This document shows positions 16,463-25,123 of a stretch of 64,000 bases of DNA, piece by piece (position 1 is the stretch's first letter; every line of letters begins with the position of its first letter). The notes under the pieces are model-generated. The model did no database searches. It was not told the DNA's origin and was given only the letters and a program-made list of their open reading frames with translations. Made by a program: the position numbers and the translations under genes. Source of the DNA: Metaruminococcus_A sp964607135. Lineage in GTDB: Bacteria > Bacillota > Clostridia > Oscillospirales > Ruminococcaceae. The stretch covers positions 18,611-82,610 of the forward strand of contig CAZSIV010000008.1 of assembly GCA_964607135.1 (NCBI GenBank), written 5' to 3'.

Positions 16463-16532
16463 ACCACACAATGTATTTCTTTTGCGGCCGCTCATGAGGG
16501 CCGCCGAGCAATACCCACTCTGTGTGGACCAC

Positions 16533-16607
16533 GGCCCGTTGGTCAAGCGGTTAAGACACGGCCCTTTCACGGCTGTAACACGAGTTCGATTCTCGTACGG
16601 GTCACCA
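16533..16607 (+). tRNA. tRNA-Glu (TTC)
   Basis: 75 bases: acceptor GGCCCGT/ACGGGTC (one G-U pair), anticodon loop CTTTCAC with TTC at 16566-16568, T arm with GTTCGATTC, encoded CCA. Probably co-transcribed with the tRNA-Met 70 bases upstream. Confidence 0.93.
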
Positions 16608-16609
16608 CG

Positions 16610-16664
16610 ATAAAATACAATATACCCATGTTGTTTTTAACAACATGGGTATATTGTATTTTAT
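16610..16664 (+). terminator. 26-bp perfect hairpin after tRNA-Glu
   Basis: Arms of 26 bases (16610-16635 and 16639-16664) are perfectly complementary around a TTT loop. It begins three bases after the tRNA CCA and ends in TTTTAT, so it can terminate the tRNA transcript, but it is far longer and more AT-rich than ordinary terminators. Confidence 0.75.
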
Positions 16665-16970
16665 CTCAAAATTTGATCTTGCAGCGGCTGCTTGTTGAAA
16701 TCCCTCTGTCAATGAAAGGCTTTTGCTTTTCGGTCCAGTGGAAACCACGTGCCGTCCTCATTGCCTATTCCCGAAAAGCTGTGTATGAGTTGCCGGCAAA
16801 AGCTGCATGTCGTTTTTGCCGATATGGGATGGTTCAATGTCCTGCATTAAATTATGATTGTAATACAGTGAAATAGATGCTATATTGACTGTATAGATAG
16901 ATGTTTTTTCTTACTTAAACACAAATTTGACATTATTTTTATACTTTTTAACAGAATAGTAGGTGCTGAA
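16665..16970 (+). promoter_or_regulatory. AT-rich spacer with a TTGACA element before the ABC exporter
   Basis: About 300 bases without a convincing gene; an open frame here starts inside the tRNA and has no ribosome site. A TTGACA lies at 16927-16932, but the matching -10 (CAGAAT, 19-base spacer) is weak. No strong ribosome site precedes the ATG at 16971. Confidence 0.35.
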
Positions 16971-17762
16971 ATGATTGGTTATCGACTTGCCACCATATAT
17001 TTCGGTTTTAAAAGCAAACTGATTTACCGCATGAGCGCATGGCTCGGTTCGATCAGCAATGTAACCACTTTTTTGATTCAGGTCATGATCTGGCGGGCGT
17101 TGCTTGGAAACGGCGAACGGTTCGGAACGACCTTTGAAATGATGCTGACCTATACCGTCCTCACCCAAATGGCAAGCGCTTTTGTCGCCTCTTTTTCCGG
17201 GCAGACGATTTCTTCCCTGATTCAAACGGGGGATATTTCCGCCTATCTGGTTCGTCCGCTCAAATTAAAGCAGCATCTCTTTTTGAACGATTTCGGGAAA
17301 AATCTGTTCGATGTCCTGCTTCTGAATCTTCCCGTCTGCCTTCTTTTAGTTTTATTCTGGGGATTTTCCGTACCGGACAACCCGTGGGTGATTGTCGTTT
17401 CGGTCATTATGCTGGTCAACGGCATGGTGATGCTGTTCCATTACCGGTACATTTTGGGGATGCTCAGCTTCTGGCTGATTAAAAACCCGTTTACAAGCTG
17501 GGGATTTCAAAACGCCGAATCTATCTTTTCAGGGAAATTTCTTCCACTTTGGCTTTGCCCCCAGTGGCTCGATGTTTTATCACAGTTTCTCCCTTTCCGC
17601 TATTTTACATATGCTCCCGTTGCGCTGTTTGTCGGAAAGGAACCCCTTTCCGGTGCGGGCCGAACCCTTCTCATCCAGTTGATATGGATCGCCGTTTTGG
17701 TCGGTTTGGAAAAGCTGGTTTCTGCAAAAGCCTACAAAAAACTGATTGTGCAGGGGGGATAA
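16971..17762 (+). CDS. ABC-2 type exporter permease (DUF990-like), first subunit
   Basis: 263 residues, six hydrophobic segments. It matches the ABC-2_2 permeases: short N terminus, early QTISSLIQTGDISAYLVRPL, then a block of membrane helices. Such permeases work as unequal pairs with a cytosolic ATPase, and the partners follow directly (3 and 12 bases apart). Substrate unknown; relatives export lipids, peptides or polyketide-like compounds. The three genes are visibly more AT-rich than their neighbours. Confidence 0.8.
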   Translation: MIGYRLATIYFGFKSKLIYRMSAWLGSISNVTTFLIQVMIWRALLGNGERFGTTFEMMLTYTVLTQMASAFVASFSGQTISSLIQTGDISAYLVRPLKLKQHLFLNDFGKNLFDVLLLNLPVCLLLVLFWGFSVPDNPWVIVVSVIMLVNGMVMLFHYRYILGMLSFWLIKNPFTSWGFQNAESIFSGKFLPLWLCPQWLDVLSQFLPFRYFTYAPVALFVGKEPLSGAGRTLLIQLIWIAVLVGLEKLVSAKAYKKLIVQGG

Positions 17763-17765
17763 GAA

Positions 17766-18581
17766 ATGAAACGGCTTTCAAAATACACAGGCTCCCTTGC
17801 CATATTTATCAAAAATGAGACGCTTGCAAAGTTCCAGTACAGAGGGGCGTTGTGGGCCGACCTGGTCTTTTTTGTACTCGGTTATGGAACACAGTTTCTG
17901 CTGATCTATCTGCTGGTTGGAAAATTTGGGACATTGGGCGGCTGGAACCGGTATGAGGTTATGCTCCTTTACTCCATGTCCATTCTTTCCTATACGCTGT
18001 CCTGTACATTTTTAAGAGGCCCCAGTGACGACGTCCCGCAAAAAATCCGGGACGGTCACTTTGACCAGACCTTGACCAAGCCAATGAACCCGCTTTTGTA
18101 TGAAATCATTTCATCTTTTTCGGCGTACTATACCGTCCATGTTTTTCTCGGTATTGCGATGGTGGCATTCTCGTTCAGTATGCTGCAGATTGAATTTGAC
18201 TTTGTTAAGGTTGTCATGCTGATTCTTGTATTGATCGGCGGCGCTATGATACAGGGCGGCGTTTTGATTTTGTTCTCTTCCGCGTCCTTTTTCCTCATCG
18301 GGGAAAACCCGCTGGTTTACGGCGTGTTTGTCACACTGCGGATGCTCAATGAAAACCCGGTTTCGATTTTTCCGCCCTTTATCCAGATTTTTCTCACAGT
18401 GATTATTCCGTTTGCATTTGTCAGCTTTTATCCGGCCCAGTATTTTCTGGGCAAAGATGATTTTATGATGTTTCACCCGGCCTTGCAGTATTTGACGCCT
18501 ATTGTGGGGCTCCTTGTTCTGGCCGTATCGAGCTTTATTTGGCTTCGCGGCGTAAACCGCTATCAAAGCTCTGGGAATTGA
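17766..18581 (+). CDS. ABC-2 type exporter permease (DUF990-like), second subunit
   Basis: 271 residues with six membrane helices. It has GPSDDVPQKIRDGHFDQTLTKPMNPLLYE, equivalent to the DISAYLVRPL segment of its partner. The start is four bases after the first permease's stop, so the two are translated together and probably form a heterodimer. Confidence 0.8.
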   Translation: MKRLSKYTGSLAIFIKNETLAKFQYRGALWADLVFFVLGYGTQFLLIYLLVGKFGTLGGWNRYEVMLLYSMSILSYTLSCTFLRGPSDDVPQKIRDGHFDQTLTKPMNPLLYEIISSFSAYYTVHVFLGIAMVAFSFSMLQIEFDFVKVVMLILVLIGGAMIQGGVLILFSSASFFLIGENPLVYGVFVTLRMLNENPVSIFPPFIQIFLTVIIPFAFVSFYPAQYFLGKDDFMMFHPALQYLTPIVGLLVLAVSSFIWLRGVNRYQSSGN

Positions 18582-18593
18582 GGGGGATGACGA

Positions 18594-19571
18594 ATGATTC
18601 AAGTCAATCATCTGGTGAAAGATTTCAAGGTGTTTATCCGTCCAAAGGGCGGATGGAATACGGTAAAATCGGTGTTCCACCGCGATTATAAAATCAAAGA
18701 AGCGGTAAAAGACGTCAGCTTTCAAATTGAAGACGGGGAGATTGTCGGCTACGTTGGGCCAAATGGGGCGGGGAAATCGACAACCATTAAAATGCTGTCC
18801 GGTATTTTAACGCCGACTTCAGGCGAGGTCGTCGTCGATGGAATCATACCGTATAAAAACCGGATGGAGAACGCCAAAAACATCGGCGTGGTTTTCGGGC
18901 AGCGTTCCCAGCTTTATTGGGATTTACCGGTGCGGGACTCTTTTGTCCTCCATAAGAAAATGTATGAAATTCCGGATGCCGTTTACGAGGAAAACGTCAA
19001 ACTGTTCACAGAAACGCTTCAGATGGAGGAGTTTCTCGACCAGCCGGTGCGTCAGCTTTCGTTGGGGCAGAAAATGAGGGCGAACATAGCCATTGCACTT
19101 TTACATAACCCTAAGATCATCTATCTGGACGAGCCGACCATCGGGCTCGATATTGTTGCCAAAGCGGCGATTCGGGAGTTTATCCTGGAGATCAACCAAA
19201 AAAGAGGCACCACCGTTATTATCACGACGCACGATATGGCGGATATCGAGCAGGTTTGTCAGCGCCTGATCCTAATCGACAAAGGCACTCTTTGTTATGA
19301 CGGCGGACTGAAAGAGTTCCGTGGGAAATTTGGCGACAGATATCTCATAACGATTACCCTGAAAGACCATTTACAGTTTAATCATCCGCATTTGCAGGTA
19401 GTTGCTGCGGACGAAAATACAATTACGGTGCAGGGGGATAAAACGCAGATCAGTATTACGGAAGCTGTCAATTATATTACGCATCACTATGAAATCCTGG
19501 ATATCGACATCAAAGATTCTAATGTTGAATCTATTTTAAAGGATATTTATACGGGGAAAGTAACGATTTAA
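18594..19571 (+). CDS. ABC exporter ATP-binding protein
   Basis: 325 residues. Walker A GPNGAGKST, Q-loop around VFGQRSQL, signature LSLGQK, Walker B IIYLDEPT and the TTHD switch histidine are all present. The linker with SVFHRDYKIKEAVKDVSF before Walker A and the C-terminal extension of about 90 residues are usual for ATPases paired with DUF990 permeases. It drives the two permeases encoded just upstream. GGGGGATGACG provides the start context. Confidence 0.88.
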   Translation: MIQVNHLVKDFKVFIRPKGGWNTVKSVFHRDYKIKEAVKDVSFQIEDGEIVGYVGPNGAGKSTTIKMLSGILTPTSGEVVVDGIIPYKNRMENAKNIGVVFGQRSQLYWDLPVRDSFVLHKKMYEIPDAVYEENVKLFTETLQMEEFLDQPVRQLSLGQKMRANIAIALLHNPKIIYLDEPTIGLDIVAKAAIREFILEINQKRGTTVIITTHDMADIEQVCQRLILIDKGTLCYDGGLKEFRGKFGDRYLITITLKDHLQFNHPHLQVVAADENTITVQGDKTQISITEAVNYITHHYEILDIDIKDSNVESILKDIYTGKVTI

Positions 19572-19598
19572 GGAGAAATTAAAAATGGAGGGACTATT

Positions 19599-21416
19599 AT
19601 GGAGTACCGTCAGTCCGTTTGGCCCGAGTCGGCGGATTACCGGGTGACTGTCACCCCCAAAAACGGGGCGCCCAAAAGCCTGAAAACCTTTGCGGCGCAT
19701 CAGCATCAGCCTGGAACCTTCAACTATGACACCGAGCTCGAAACCTTCGCCCGCTGGGATTACGACGGCCCGGCCCGTGTTTGTATCGAGGTTCTGAACC
19801 CAGATATCAGGATGCAGAACATCTGCGTCCGCCCCCGCAGGGCCGGGATTTTCCCCTCGGTCGATCCGGCGGGGCGGCGGATCGAGTTTGATATCGACAC
19901 CGCAAAGGAAACGCACCGAATCCTCTCGATCGAGGCGGACGGGATCGCCCGCCCCTGCTTTTTGTTCACCGAGCCGGTGCAAAGCGATCTGCCCGATCCG
20001 GCAAACGATAGGGTTTGCAGGGTGCCCGCATCCCAGAACGACGGGGACGTTATTACGCAGGAGCGGTTCGATTTCCTTTATCAGAACTGCGATACCCTTT
20101 ATTTCGCGCCCGGCGTCTACAATATGGAATATCTGGTCGCCCAGGGAGACAACAAATCCTGGTATTTTGAAGAGGGCGCGATGATCCGCCTGCGCCGTCC
20201 GGGCGAGATGAGCGAGCACGACCACTCCAAAATCCGCAACGGCATCACGGTAACGGGAAAGAACATCCGAATCTACGGAAGGGGCATTCTGGACGGGAAG
20301 GCGGATACCGACACGCTGCCCCACCCGCTGACCTGCAACGGGAATGTCCTCTGCGTCCAGGACGCGGAAAATGTGACGGTTGAGGGGCTGGTCTTCACCC
20401 ACAGCATGGGGTTCTGTCTCGTCGCCCTGCGGAGCAGCGGCATCCTCTTTGATTTGATCCGGACGGCCGGCTCGCAGGACACGACCTCCAACGACGGCAT
20501 CCTGATCGACGGGAGCAAAAACGCAGTGGTGCGCCGGAGCTTTGTCAACAATCACGACGATTCGCTCGAAGTCAAAACCCATCACTACACCAAAACTTCC
20601 ACCGAAAACGTCCTGTTCGAAGACTGTGTCGTCTGGAACCGGGGCGGGATGTGTCTGGCGGCTGCCTGGGAAAACTGGTGGGATATCAAAAACGTCACCT
20701 GGCGGCGCATCTCGGTCATCCATCATGAGAATTACGGGAACGGCGCCCTCTGTGTCTACACCGGGAACCGCGGCTTGGTGGACAACCTGCTGTTTGAGGA
20801 CATCGACGTAGAAGAAACCCCGTTCGGCGGGATCGCCGTCACGGTGGAGCAGCACCCTTGGAGCTACTGGGGCCGGCCCGACGTTGCGGAGATTCTGGGA
20901 GAGGAGCTCTCGGCCGACCCCAATAAAAATTGGTCGGATATCGGCGATATCCACTTTAAAAACATCGAAATCGGGCATACGCAGGGCTTTGACAGCGAAT
21001 TTTATCCGAAGCCGAAACCCCCGGGAAACGGAAACGGCCACGGAGGACGAGGGTATAAGCTGCACATCCCCGTGCCGGAGTTTTCTTCCAACCAGGTTTC
21101 CGTCGCGCGCTCCCATCTGGTTGGTACGATCACCTTCGAAAACGTCTACATCCACACCTACCGCGATGCGCAGACCTTTTCCCGTTTTGGGCGGGGGGAG
21201 GACCACTATGCCGGCCGCCCGATCCCCGGGCATTATCTGACCGACCTGACCACCGACAACTGGATCCTTTGGGAAGGGGTCAATCCGCAGCTTTGGGAGC
21301 TGATCCCCGGCATGTCGCCCGAGAAGGTTTACACGCCGAAGCCGGACGAAGCGGAGCACAAGGCTCGGCTGGAATACTGGGAAAGCCACGTCCGTTTCTT
21401 GGTCTCCAAACCGTGA
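19599..21416 (+). CDS. right-handed beta-helix glycosidase, GH28/GH49-like
   Basis: 605 residues. An N-terminal beta-sandwich (about 1-120) precedes a long beta-helix. SNDGILIDGSKNAVV and NHDDSLEVK supply the paired aspartates expected in GH28 polygalacturonases and GH49 dextranases; the N-terminal sandwich favours a GH49-like layout. Its substrate is not clear. No signal peptide is visible. The ATG at 19599 follows GGAGGG; another ATG 14 bases upstream is out of frame. It sits after the ABC exporter genes but has their neighbours' higher GC, and ends at its own terminator. Confidence 0.72.
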   Translation: MEYRQSVWPESADYRVTVTPKNGAPKSLKTFAAHQHQPGTFNYDTELETFARWDYDGPARVCIEVLNPDIRMQNICVRPRRAGIFPSVDPAGRRIEFDIDTAKETHRILSIEADGIARPCFLFTEPVQSDLPDPANDRVCRVPASQNDGDVITQERFDFLYQNCDTLYFAPGVYNMEYLVAQGDNKSWYFEEGAMIRLRRPGEMSEHDHSKIRNGITVTGKNIRIYGRGILDGKADTDTLPHPLTCNGNVLCVQDAENVTVEGLVFTHSMGFCLVALRSSGILFDLIRTAGSQDTTSNDGILIDGSKNAVVRRSFVNNHDDSLEVKTHHYTKTSTENVLFEDCVVWNRGGMCLAAAWENWWDIKNVTWRRISVIHHENYGNGALCVYTGNRGLVDNLLFEDIDVEETPFGGIAVTVEQHPWSYWGRPDVAEILGEELSADPNKNWSDIGDIHFKNIEIGHTQGFDSEFYPKPKPPGNGNGHGGRGYKLHIPVPEFSSNQVSVARSHLVGTITFENVYIHTYRDAQTFSRFGRGEDHYAGRPIPGHYLTDLTTDNWILWEGVNPQLWELIPGMSPEKVYTPKPDEAEHKARLEYWESHVRFLVSKP

Positions 21417-21451
21417 AAGCAGCAGTGAAAATCGTCGGACAATCATACGCA

Positions 21452-21495
21452 AAAAGGCCCGCCGTCAAGGGGATTTCTCTGACGGCGGGCCTTGT
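21452..21495 (+). terminator. terminator-like hairpin after the beta-helix gene
   Basis: AAGGCCCGCCGTCA (from 21454) pairs with TGACGGCGGGCCTT (to 21493). Strong 14-bp stem with short T-run. Confidence 0.75.
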
Positions 21496-21569
21496 GCATC
21501 GAAATTTTTCAACAACCGGAATGTTTGATTCTGCACTTTAAAAAGGCAAAATTTATTATTTAAAAGGGC

Positions 21570-21600
21570 TTGCTTGTGACGCTGCGTCATGAGCTATAAT
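21570..21600 (+). promoter_or_regulatory. MerR-type promoter with 19-base spacer and dyad
   Basis: TTGCTT (21570-21575) and TATAAT (21595-21600) are 19 bases apart, the spacing MerR activators correct by twisting DNA. TGACG-CTG-CGTCA (21577-21589) lies between them, where MerR family dimers bind. It precedes a merR gene, so autoregulation is likely. Confidence 0.7.
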
Positions 21601-21620
21601 ACTGGTGGGAGGCGATTGGT

Positions 21621-22421
21621 ATGGGGAAATACCGGGCGATTCCGGAAGGATATATGACGGTCGGGGAGGTCGCTAAAAAAATGGGGACGACCGTCCGCAC
21701 CCTGCAATACTACGACCGGGAAAAGCTGCTCTGTCCCTCGGCGGAAAGCGAAGGGGGACGCAGGCTTTACAGCGATCAGGACTTAATCAAGCTCCACCAG
21801 ATTCTTTCTCTGAAATCCCTTGGATTTTCGCTGGACGACATCCGGGAGCGGCTGATGCCCCTCGACCGGCCCGCCGACGTCGCGGCGATCCTGGAAAAAC
21901 AGGCCGCCGATGTGCGGGAAAAGATCGATGTTTTGTCGGAATCCTTGAAAGAAATCGAGAAGCTGCGGGAGGAAGTGCTGCAGATGCAGCAGGTCGATTT
22001 CAAAAAGTACGCCGATATCATCGTCAACCTTCAGATGAAAAACGAGTTTTACTACCTCATCAAGCGCTTCGACGACGAGATGCTCGAGCATGTCCGGGGC
22101 CGTTTCAGCAAAGAGAGCGCTTTTGCTTTTATGGATCGGTTCGGCCGTTTGAGCGATGAAATCCTACAGCTTCAAAAGGATGGGATTGCCCCCGGCAGCG
22201 AAAAGGGCCAGGCGCTCGCAAGGGAGTTTTGGGAAATGGTGATGGAGTTTGCAGACGGCGATCTGCGCATCCTGCCCAAGCTCGTAGAGTGGGGAGAAAC
22301 GCTGGAAAATGGAAATGAATGGGAGAAAAAGCAGGCGCTTGTAAACGCCTGGATCGGGCCGGCGTTGGAGATTTACTTTTCGGAGCTGGGCGCAGATCCG
22401 TTTCAGGGGGTGGCCGAATGA
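21621..22421 (+). CDS. MerR family regulator with ligand-sensing domain
   Basis: 266 residues. The N-terminal winged helix (YMTVGEVAKKMGTTVRTLQYY to about 85) is followed by a coiled-coil dimer helix (about 95-130) and a C-terminal helical domain of about 130 residues resembling the TipAS-like/effector-binding domains. It likely senses a small molecule and activates its own operon with the ABC transporter downstream. GGGAGG is eight bases before the ATG, and the stop overlaps the next start (ATGA). Confidence 0.85.
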   Translation: MGKYRAIPEGYMTVGEVAKKMGTTVRTLQYYDREKLLCPSAESEGGRRLYSDQDLIKLHQILSLKSLGFSLDDIRERLMPLDRPADVAAILEKQAADVREKIDVLSESLKEIEKLREEVLQMQQVDFKKYADIIVNLQMKNEFYYLIKRFDDEMLEHVRGRFSKESAFAFMDRFGRLSDEILQLQKDGIAPGSEKGQALAREFWEMVMEFADGDLRILPKLVEWGETLENGNEWEKKQALVNAWIGPALEIYFSELGADPFQGVAE

Positions 22422-23233
22422 ACAGCGCCATAGAAGTCCGCGGGCTGCAAAAAAGCTACGGGGGCCGGGCCGTCCTCAAGGGACTGGATTTCGACATTAT
22501 AAAAGGGGAAATCTTTGCCCTCATCGGGGTCAACGGCGCGGGAAAAACGACGGCTCTCGAATGCATCGAGGGGCTGAGACGCTGTGACGAAGGGCGGATC
22601 ACCATAAATGGAACGATGGGAATCCAGTTGCAGGATGCCGCCCTTCCCGCCCACATCAAGCCGATGGAGGCGGTCCGGCTTTTCGCAAAATGGAACCGCA
22701 CGGCGGCAGACGATGCCCTGCTCGCCGCGCTCGGGGTGAGAGAGCTTGGAAACAGACAGTATGCGGCGCTGTCCACCGGACAAAAAAGGCGGCTGCATCT
22801 CGCCCTCGCCTTAATCAGTGACCCCGACATCGTGTTTCTGGACGAACCGACGGCGGGGCTGGATGTCGAGGGCAGGGCTTCCCTTCACGGCCAAATCCGC
22901 AGGCTGAAGGCTGCCGGAAAGACGATCGTTTTGACCAGCCACGACATGGCGGAGGTCGAAACGCTCTGCGACAGGATCGCCGTTTTAGACGGCGGAGAAC
23001 TAATCTTTCTGGGCAGTACGGCGGAACTGGCTGAAAAGATGGGGAAGCGCTGCATCGTTGAGGTCAAAACCGAGGAAGGGACGGAACAGTTTGAGACCGA
23101 CAGGGTCGGGGACGCCCTGCTGGAACTGCTTGAAGACCTGAAGAGAAGAGGGCTTGAAGTGCTGGATATCAAAATAAGCCGCGGGACGCTCGAACAGCAT
23201 CTGCTTGAAATGACGGGGAGGAATAAAGAATGA
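22418..23233 (+). CDS. ABC transporter ATP-binding protein
   Basis: 271 residues with Walker A GVNGAGKTT, signature STGQKRR, Walker B IVFLDEPTAGLD and TSHD. The unusual signature starting STGQ is seen in other drug-exporting ATPases. The C-terminal tail of about 60 residues is typical of exporter ATPases. Coupled by ATGA overlap to the MerR gene and to the permease gene, so regulator and pump are made from one message. Confidence 0.87.
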   Translation: MNSAIEVRGLQKSYGGRAVLKGLDFDIIKGEIFALIGVNGAGKTTALECIEGLRRCDEGRITINGTMGIQLQDAALPAHIKPMEAVRLFAKWNRTAADDALLAALGVRELGNRQYAALSTGQKRRLHLALALISDPDIVFLDEPTAGLDVEGRASLHGQIRRLKAAGKTIVLTSHDMAEVETLCDRIAVLDGGELIFLGSTAELAEKMGKRCIVEVKTEEGTEQFETDRVGDALLELLEDLKRRGLEVLDIKISRGTLEQHLLEMTGRNKE

Positions 23234-23946
23234 GCGCATTCTTTTACGGGGTGGTGTTACAGTGGAGGCTGGACATCAGAAGCAAGTCGCTTCTGATTAC
23301 CTGCTACCTCGTCCCCCTCCTCTTTTTTGCCTTGATGGGCGGCGTGTTCACGTCGATCAACCCGGAATCAAAAGAAACGCTGGTCCAGTCCATGACGGTT
23401 ATGGGGGTGTCGATGGGCGCGCTGATCGGCCTGCCGCCCTCCCTGGCCGAGCTCTGCCGAAGCGAAATCAAAAAGGTTTATCAGGCCAATGGAGTCCCTC
23501 TGTGTTTCGGGGTGGTTTCGACCTGCCTTTCCTCCTTTGTCCACCTGCTGCTGATGTCTGTCATTATATTTCTTGCCGCCCCAATCATCTTCGGCGCTCC
23601 GTTTCCGACCGACCTTCCACTTTATTTTGCCGGGCTCGCCCTTTTGACCGCGGCGTCGTTGGGAGTTGGATGCGTGCTGGGATTGGCGGTGAAACAGCAA
23701 TCCAAGCTCATGATGATTTCACAAATTGTATTTTTACCATCAATTATACTTTCAGGAATTATGTTCCCGGTCGATTTGCTGCCCCTGCCCTTTGAAACAG
23801 CCGGAAAGCTCTTCCCCGCCGCCTGGGGGTTTCGGCTCATGTCGGAGCAGGGATTCCGGCCGGAAAACCTGTGGTATCCGCTGGTTTTACTCGCGGCGGC
23901 AGCGGGGGTCTCCGGCCTTCTACTGAAACGGTCCAAATCGGGCTAA
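23230..23946 (+). CDS. ABC-2 type exporter permease
   Basis: 238 residues with about six membrane segments and the ABC-2 permease pattern (LPPSLAELCRSEIKKVYQANG; SGIMFPVDLLPLPFETAGKLFP). Partner of the ATPase just upstream (ATGA overlap). Export of a toxic compound sensed by the MerR protein is a reasonable inference; the substrate is unknown. Confidence 0.82.
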   Translation: MSAFFYGVVLQWRLDIRSKSLLITCYLVPLLFFALMGGVFTSINPESKETLVQSMTVMGVSMGALIGLPPSLAELCRSEIKKVYQANGVPLCFGVVSTCLSSFVHLLLMSVIIFLAAPIIFGAPFPTDLPLYFAGLALLTAASLGVGCVLGLAVKQQSKLMMISQIVFLPSIILSGIMFPVDLLPLPFETAGKLFPAAWGFRLMSEQGFRPENLWYPLVLLAAAAGVSGLLLKRSKSG

Positions 23947-24083
23947 TCCAGGCGTTTCGTTCATGTCAGCCGAATATATAGGAAGAAGGTCGTCATTAAA
24001 AATAAAAAACGGCTGCGAATTAACTGTAAGGCCCTGCGATTTACATTATGATAGGCGAAAGCCCGGCCGGCTTCAAAGCTTAC

Positions 24084-24113
24084 CCCTCCTTGCTGTCAAG
24101 GAGGGCGTTTTTA
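24084..24113 (+). terminator. intrinsic terminator
   Basis: CCCTCCTTG-CTGT-CAAGGAGGG followed by CGTTTTT. It ends the MerR-ABC operon, about 140 bases after the permease stop. Confidence 0.8.
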
Positions 24114-24254
24114 TTGGCAGAACGCTAAGGTCAATTTGAAAGCATGGCATTTGGCTGAATCTTCCCTCGTTCCGCTCCGCCCGACATTCGAAGCTGTATA
24201 GGCGCATTCTCTTTTTAAACAGCAATGCGCTTTTAAGAGCTGCCTTCCCTTACC

Positions 24255-24323
24255 AAAATGTAAGCTTAAAAACGGAAAATGTAAGCCAAAACGATGGAAG
24301 AGTTTCTTTTTCCGGTTTATACT
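24255..24323 (+). promoter_or_regulatory. activator-type promoter of the BceAB operon with tandem operator
   Basis: AAAATGTAAGC occurs twice (24255-24265 and 24276-24286), exactly 21 bases or two helical turns apart. TATACT (24318-24323) is a reasonable -10, but there is no -35 match at the right distance. Tandem sites just upstream of a missing -35 suggest activation by a response regulator, as for bacitracin-type exporters. Confidence 0.6.
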
Positions 24324-24355
24324 GAATACAGAAAAACATTTTGGAGGAAAAAGCT

Positions 24356-25123
24356 ATGCCGCTTTTAGAAGTGCGAAATCTTAAAAAGATTTATACGACT
24401 CGTTTCGGCGGAAATAAAGTACAGGCCCTGTCCGACGTCTCTTTTTCGGTCGAGGAGGGCGAGTACGTCGCCATCATGGGGGAATCCGGCTCGGGGAAGA
24501 CCACCCTGCTAAACATTCTTGCATCCTTAGACAGGCCGACTAGCGGGGAGGTTTTGCTGGAGGGGAAGAACATCGTCTCCATCCGGGACAGTGAGCTTTC
24601 CGCCTTCCGCCGGAACCATCTGGGATTCGTTTTCCAGGATTTCAACCTCTTGGATAACTTTTCGGTGCGGGACAACATCTTTCTTCCCCTGGTTCTTTCC
24701 CGCTCACCTTTTCAGGAGATGAACCGGCGGCTGATCCCGCTGGCGAAGATGCTCGGGATCAGCGATATCCTGCAAAAGTACCCGTATGAAATCTCGGGCG
24801 GCCAGAAACAGCGCGCCGCCGTGGCCCGCGCCCTGATTACCCAGCCGCGGATCATCCTGGCCGACGAACCGACCGGTGCGCTCGACTCCAAGGCGTCCAC
24901 CCACCTGCTCTCGATGTTCGCAGACGTCAACGCAGCAGGACAGACCATCTTCATGGTCACCCACTCCACCATGGCCGCGAGTCATGCGGGACGGGTGCTT
25001 TTCATCAAGGATGGCGAGGTGTTCCACCAGATATACCGCGGCGGCATGACCAACGACGAGCTTTACCAGAAGATCTCGGACACGCTGACGGTGCTGACCA
25101 CAGGGGGTGCCGGTGTTGAATAA
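24356..25123 (+). CDS. BceA-type ABC transporter ATP-binding protein
   Basis: 255 residues. Walker A GESGSGKTTL, Q-loop FVFQDFNLLD, signature SGGQKQR, Walker B ILADEPTGALD and the VTHS switch are intact. The whole protein looks like the MacB/LolD-type ATPases that serve antimicrobial-peptide exporters (BceA, VraD). It works with the large permease encoded next. GGAGG is eight bases before the ATG at 24356. Confidence 0.88.
   Translation: MPLLEVRNLKKIYTTRFGGNKVQALSDVSFSVEEGEYVAIMGESGSGKTTLLNILASLDRPTSGEVLLEGKNIVSIRDSELSAFRRNHLGFVFQDFNLLDNFSVRDNIFLPLVLSRSPFQEMNRRLIPLAKMLGISDILQKYPYEISGGQKQRAAVARALITQPRIILADEPTGALDSKASTHLLSMFADVNAAGQTIFMVTHSTMAASHAGRVLFIKDGEVFHQIYRGGMTNDELYQKISDTLTVLTTGGAGVE

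Noticed and set aside
16430..16876. A 148-residue frame across the tRNA genes
   Set aside because: It begins inside tRNA-Met and crosses tRNA-Glu and the long hairpin; no ribosome site.
16340..19571. A full mobile island at tRNA-Glu
   Set aside because: No integrase, no repeat of the tRNA 3' end downstream; only lower GC supports it.
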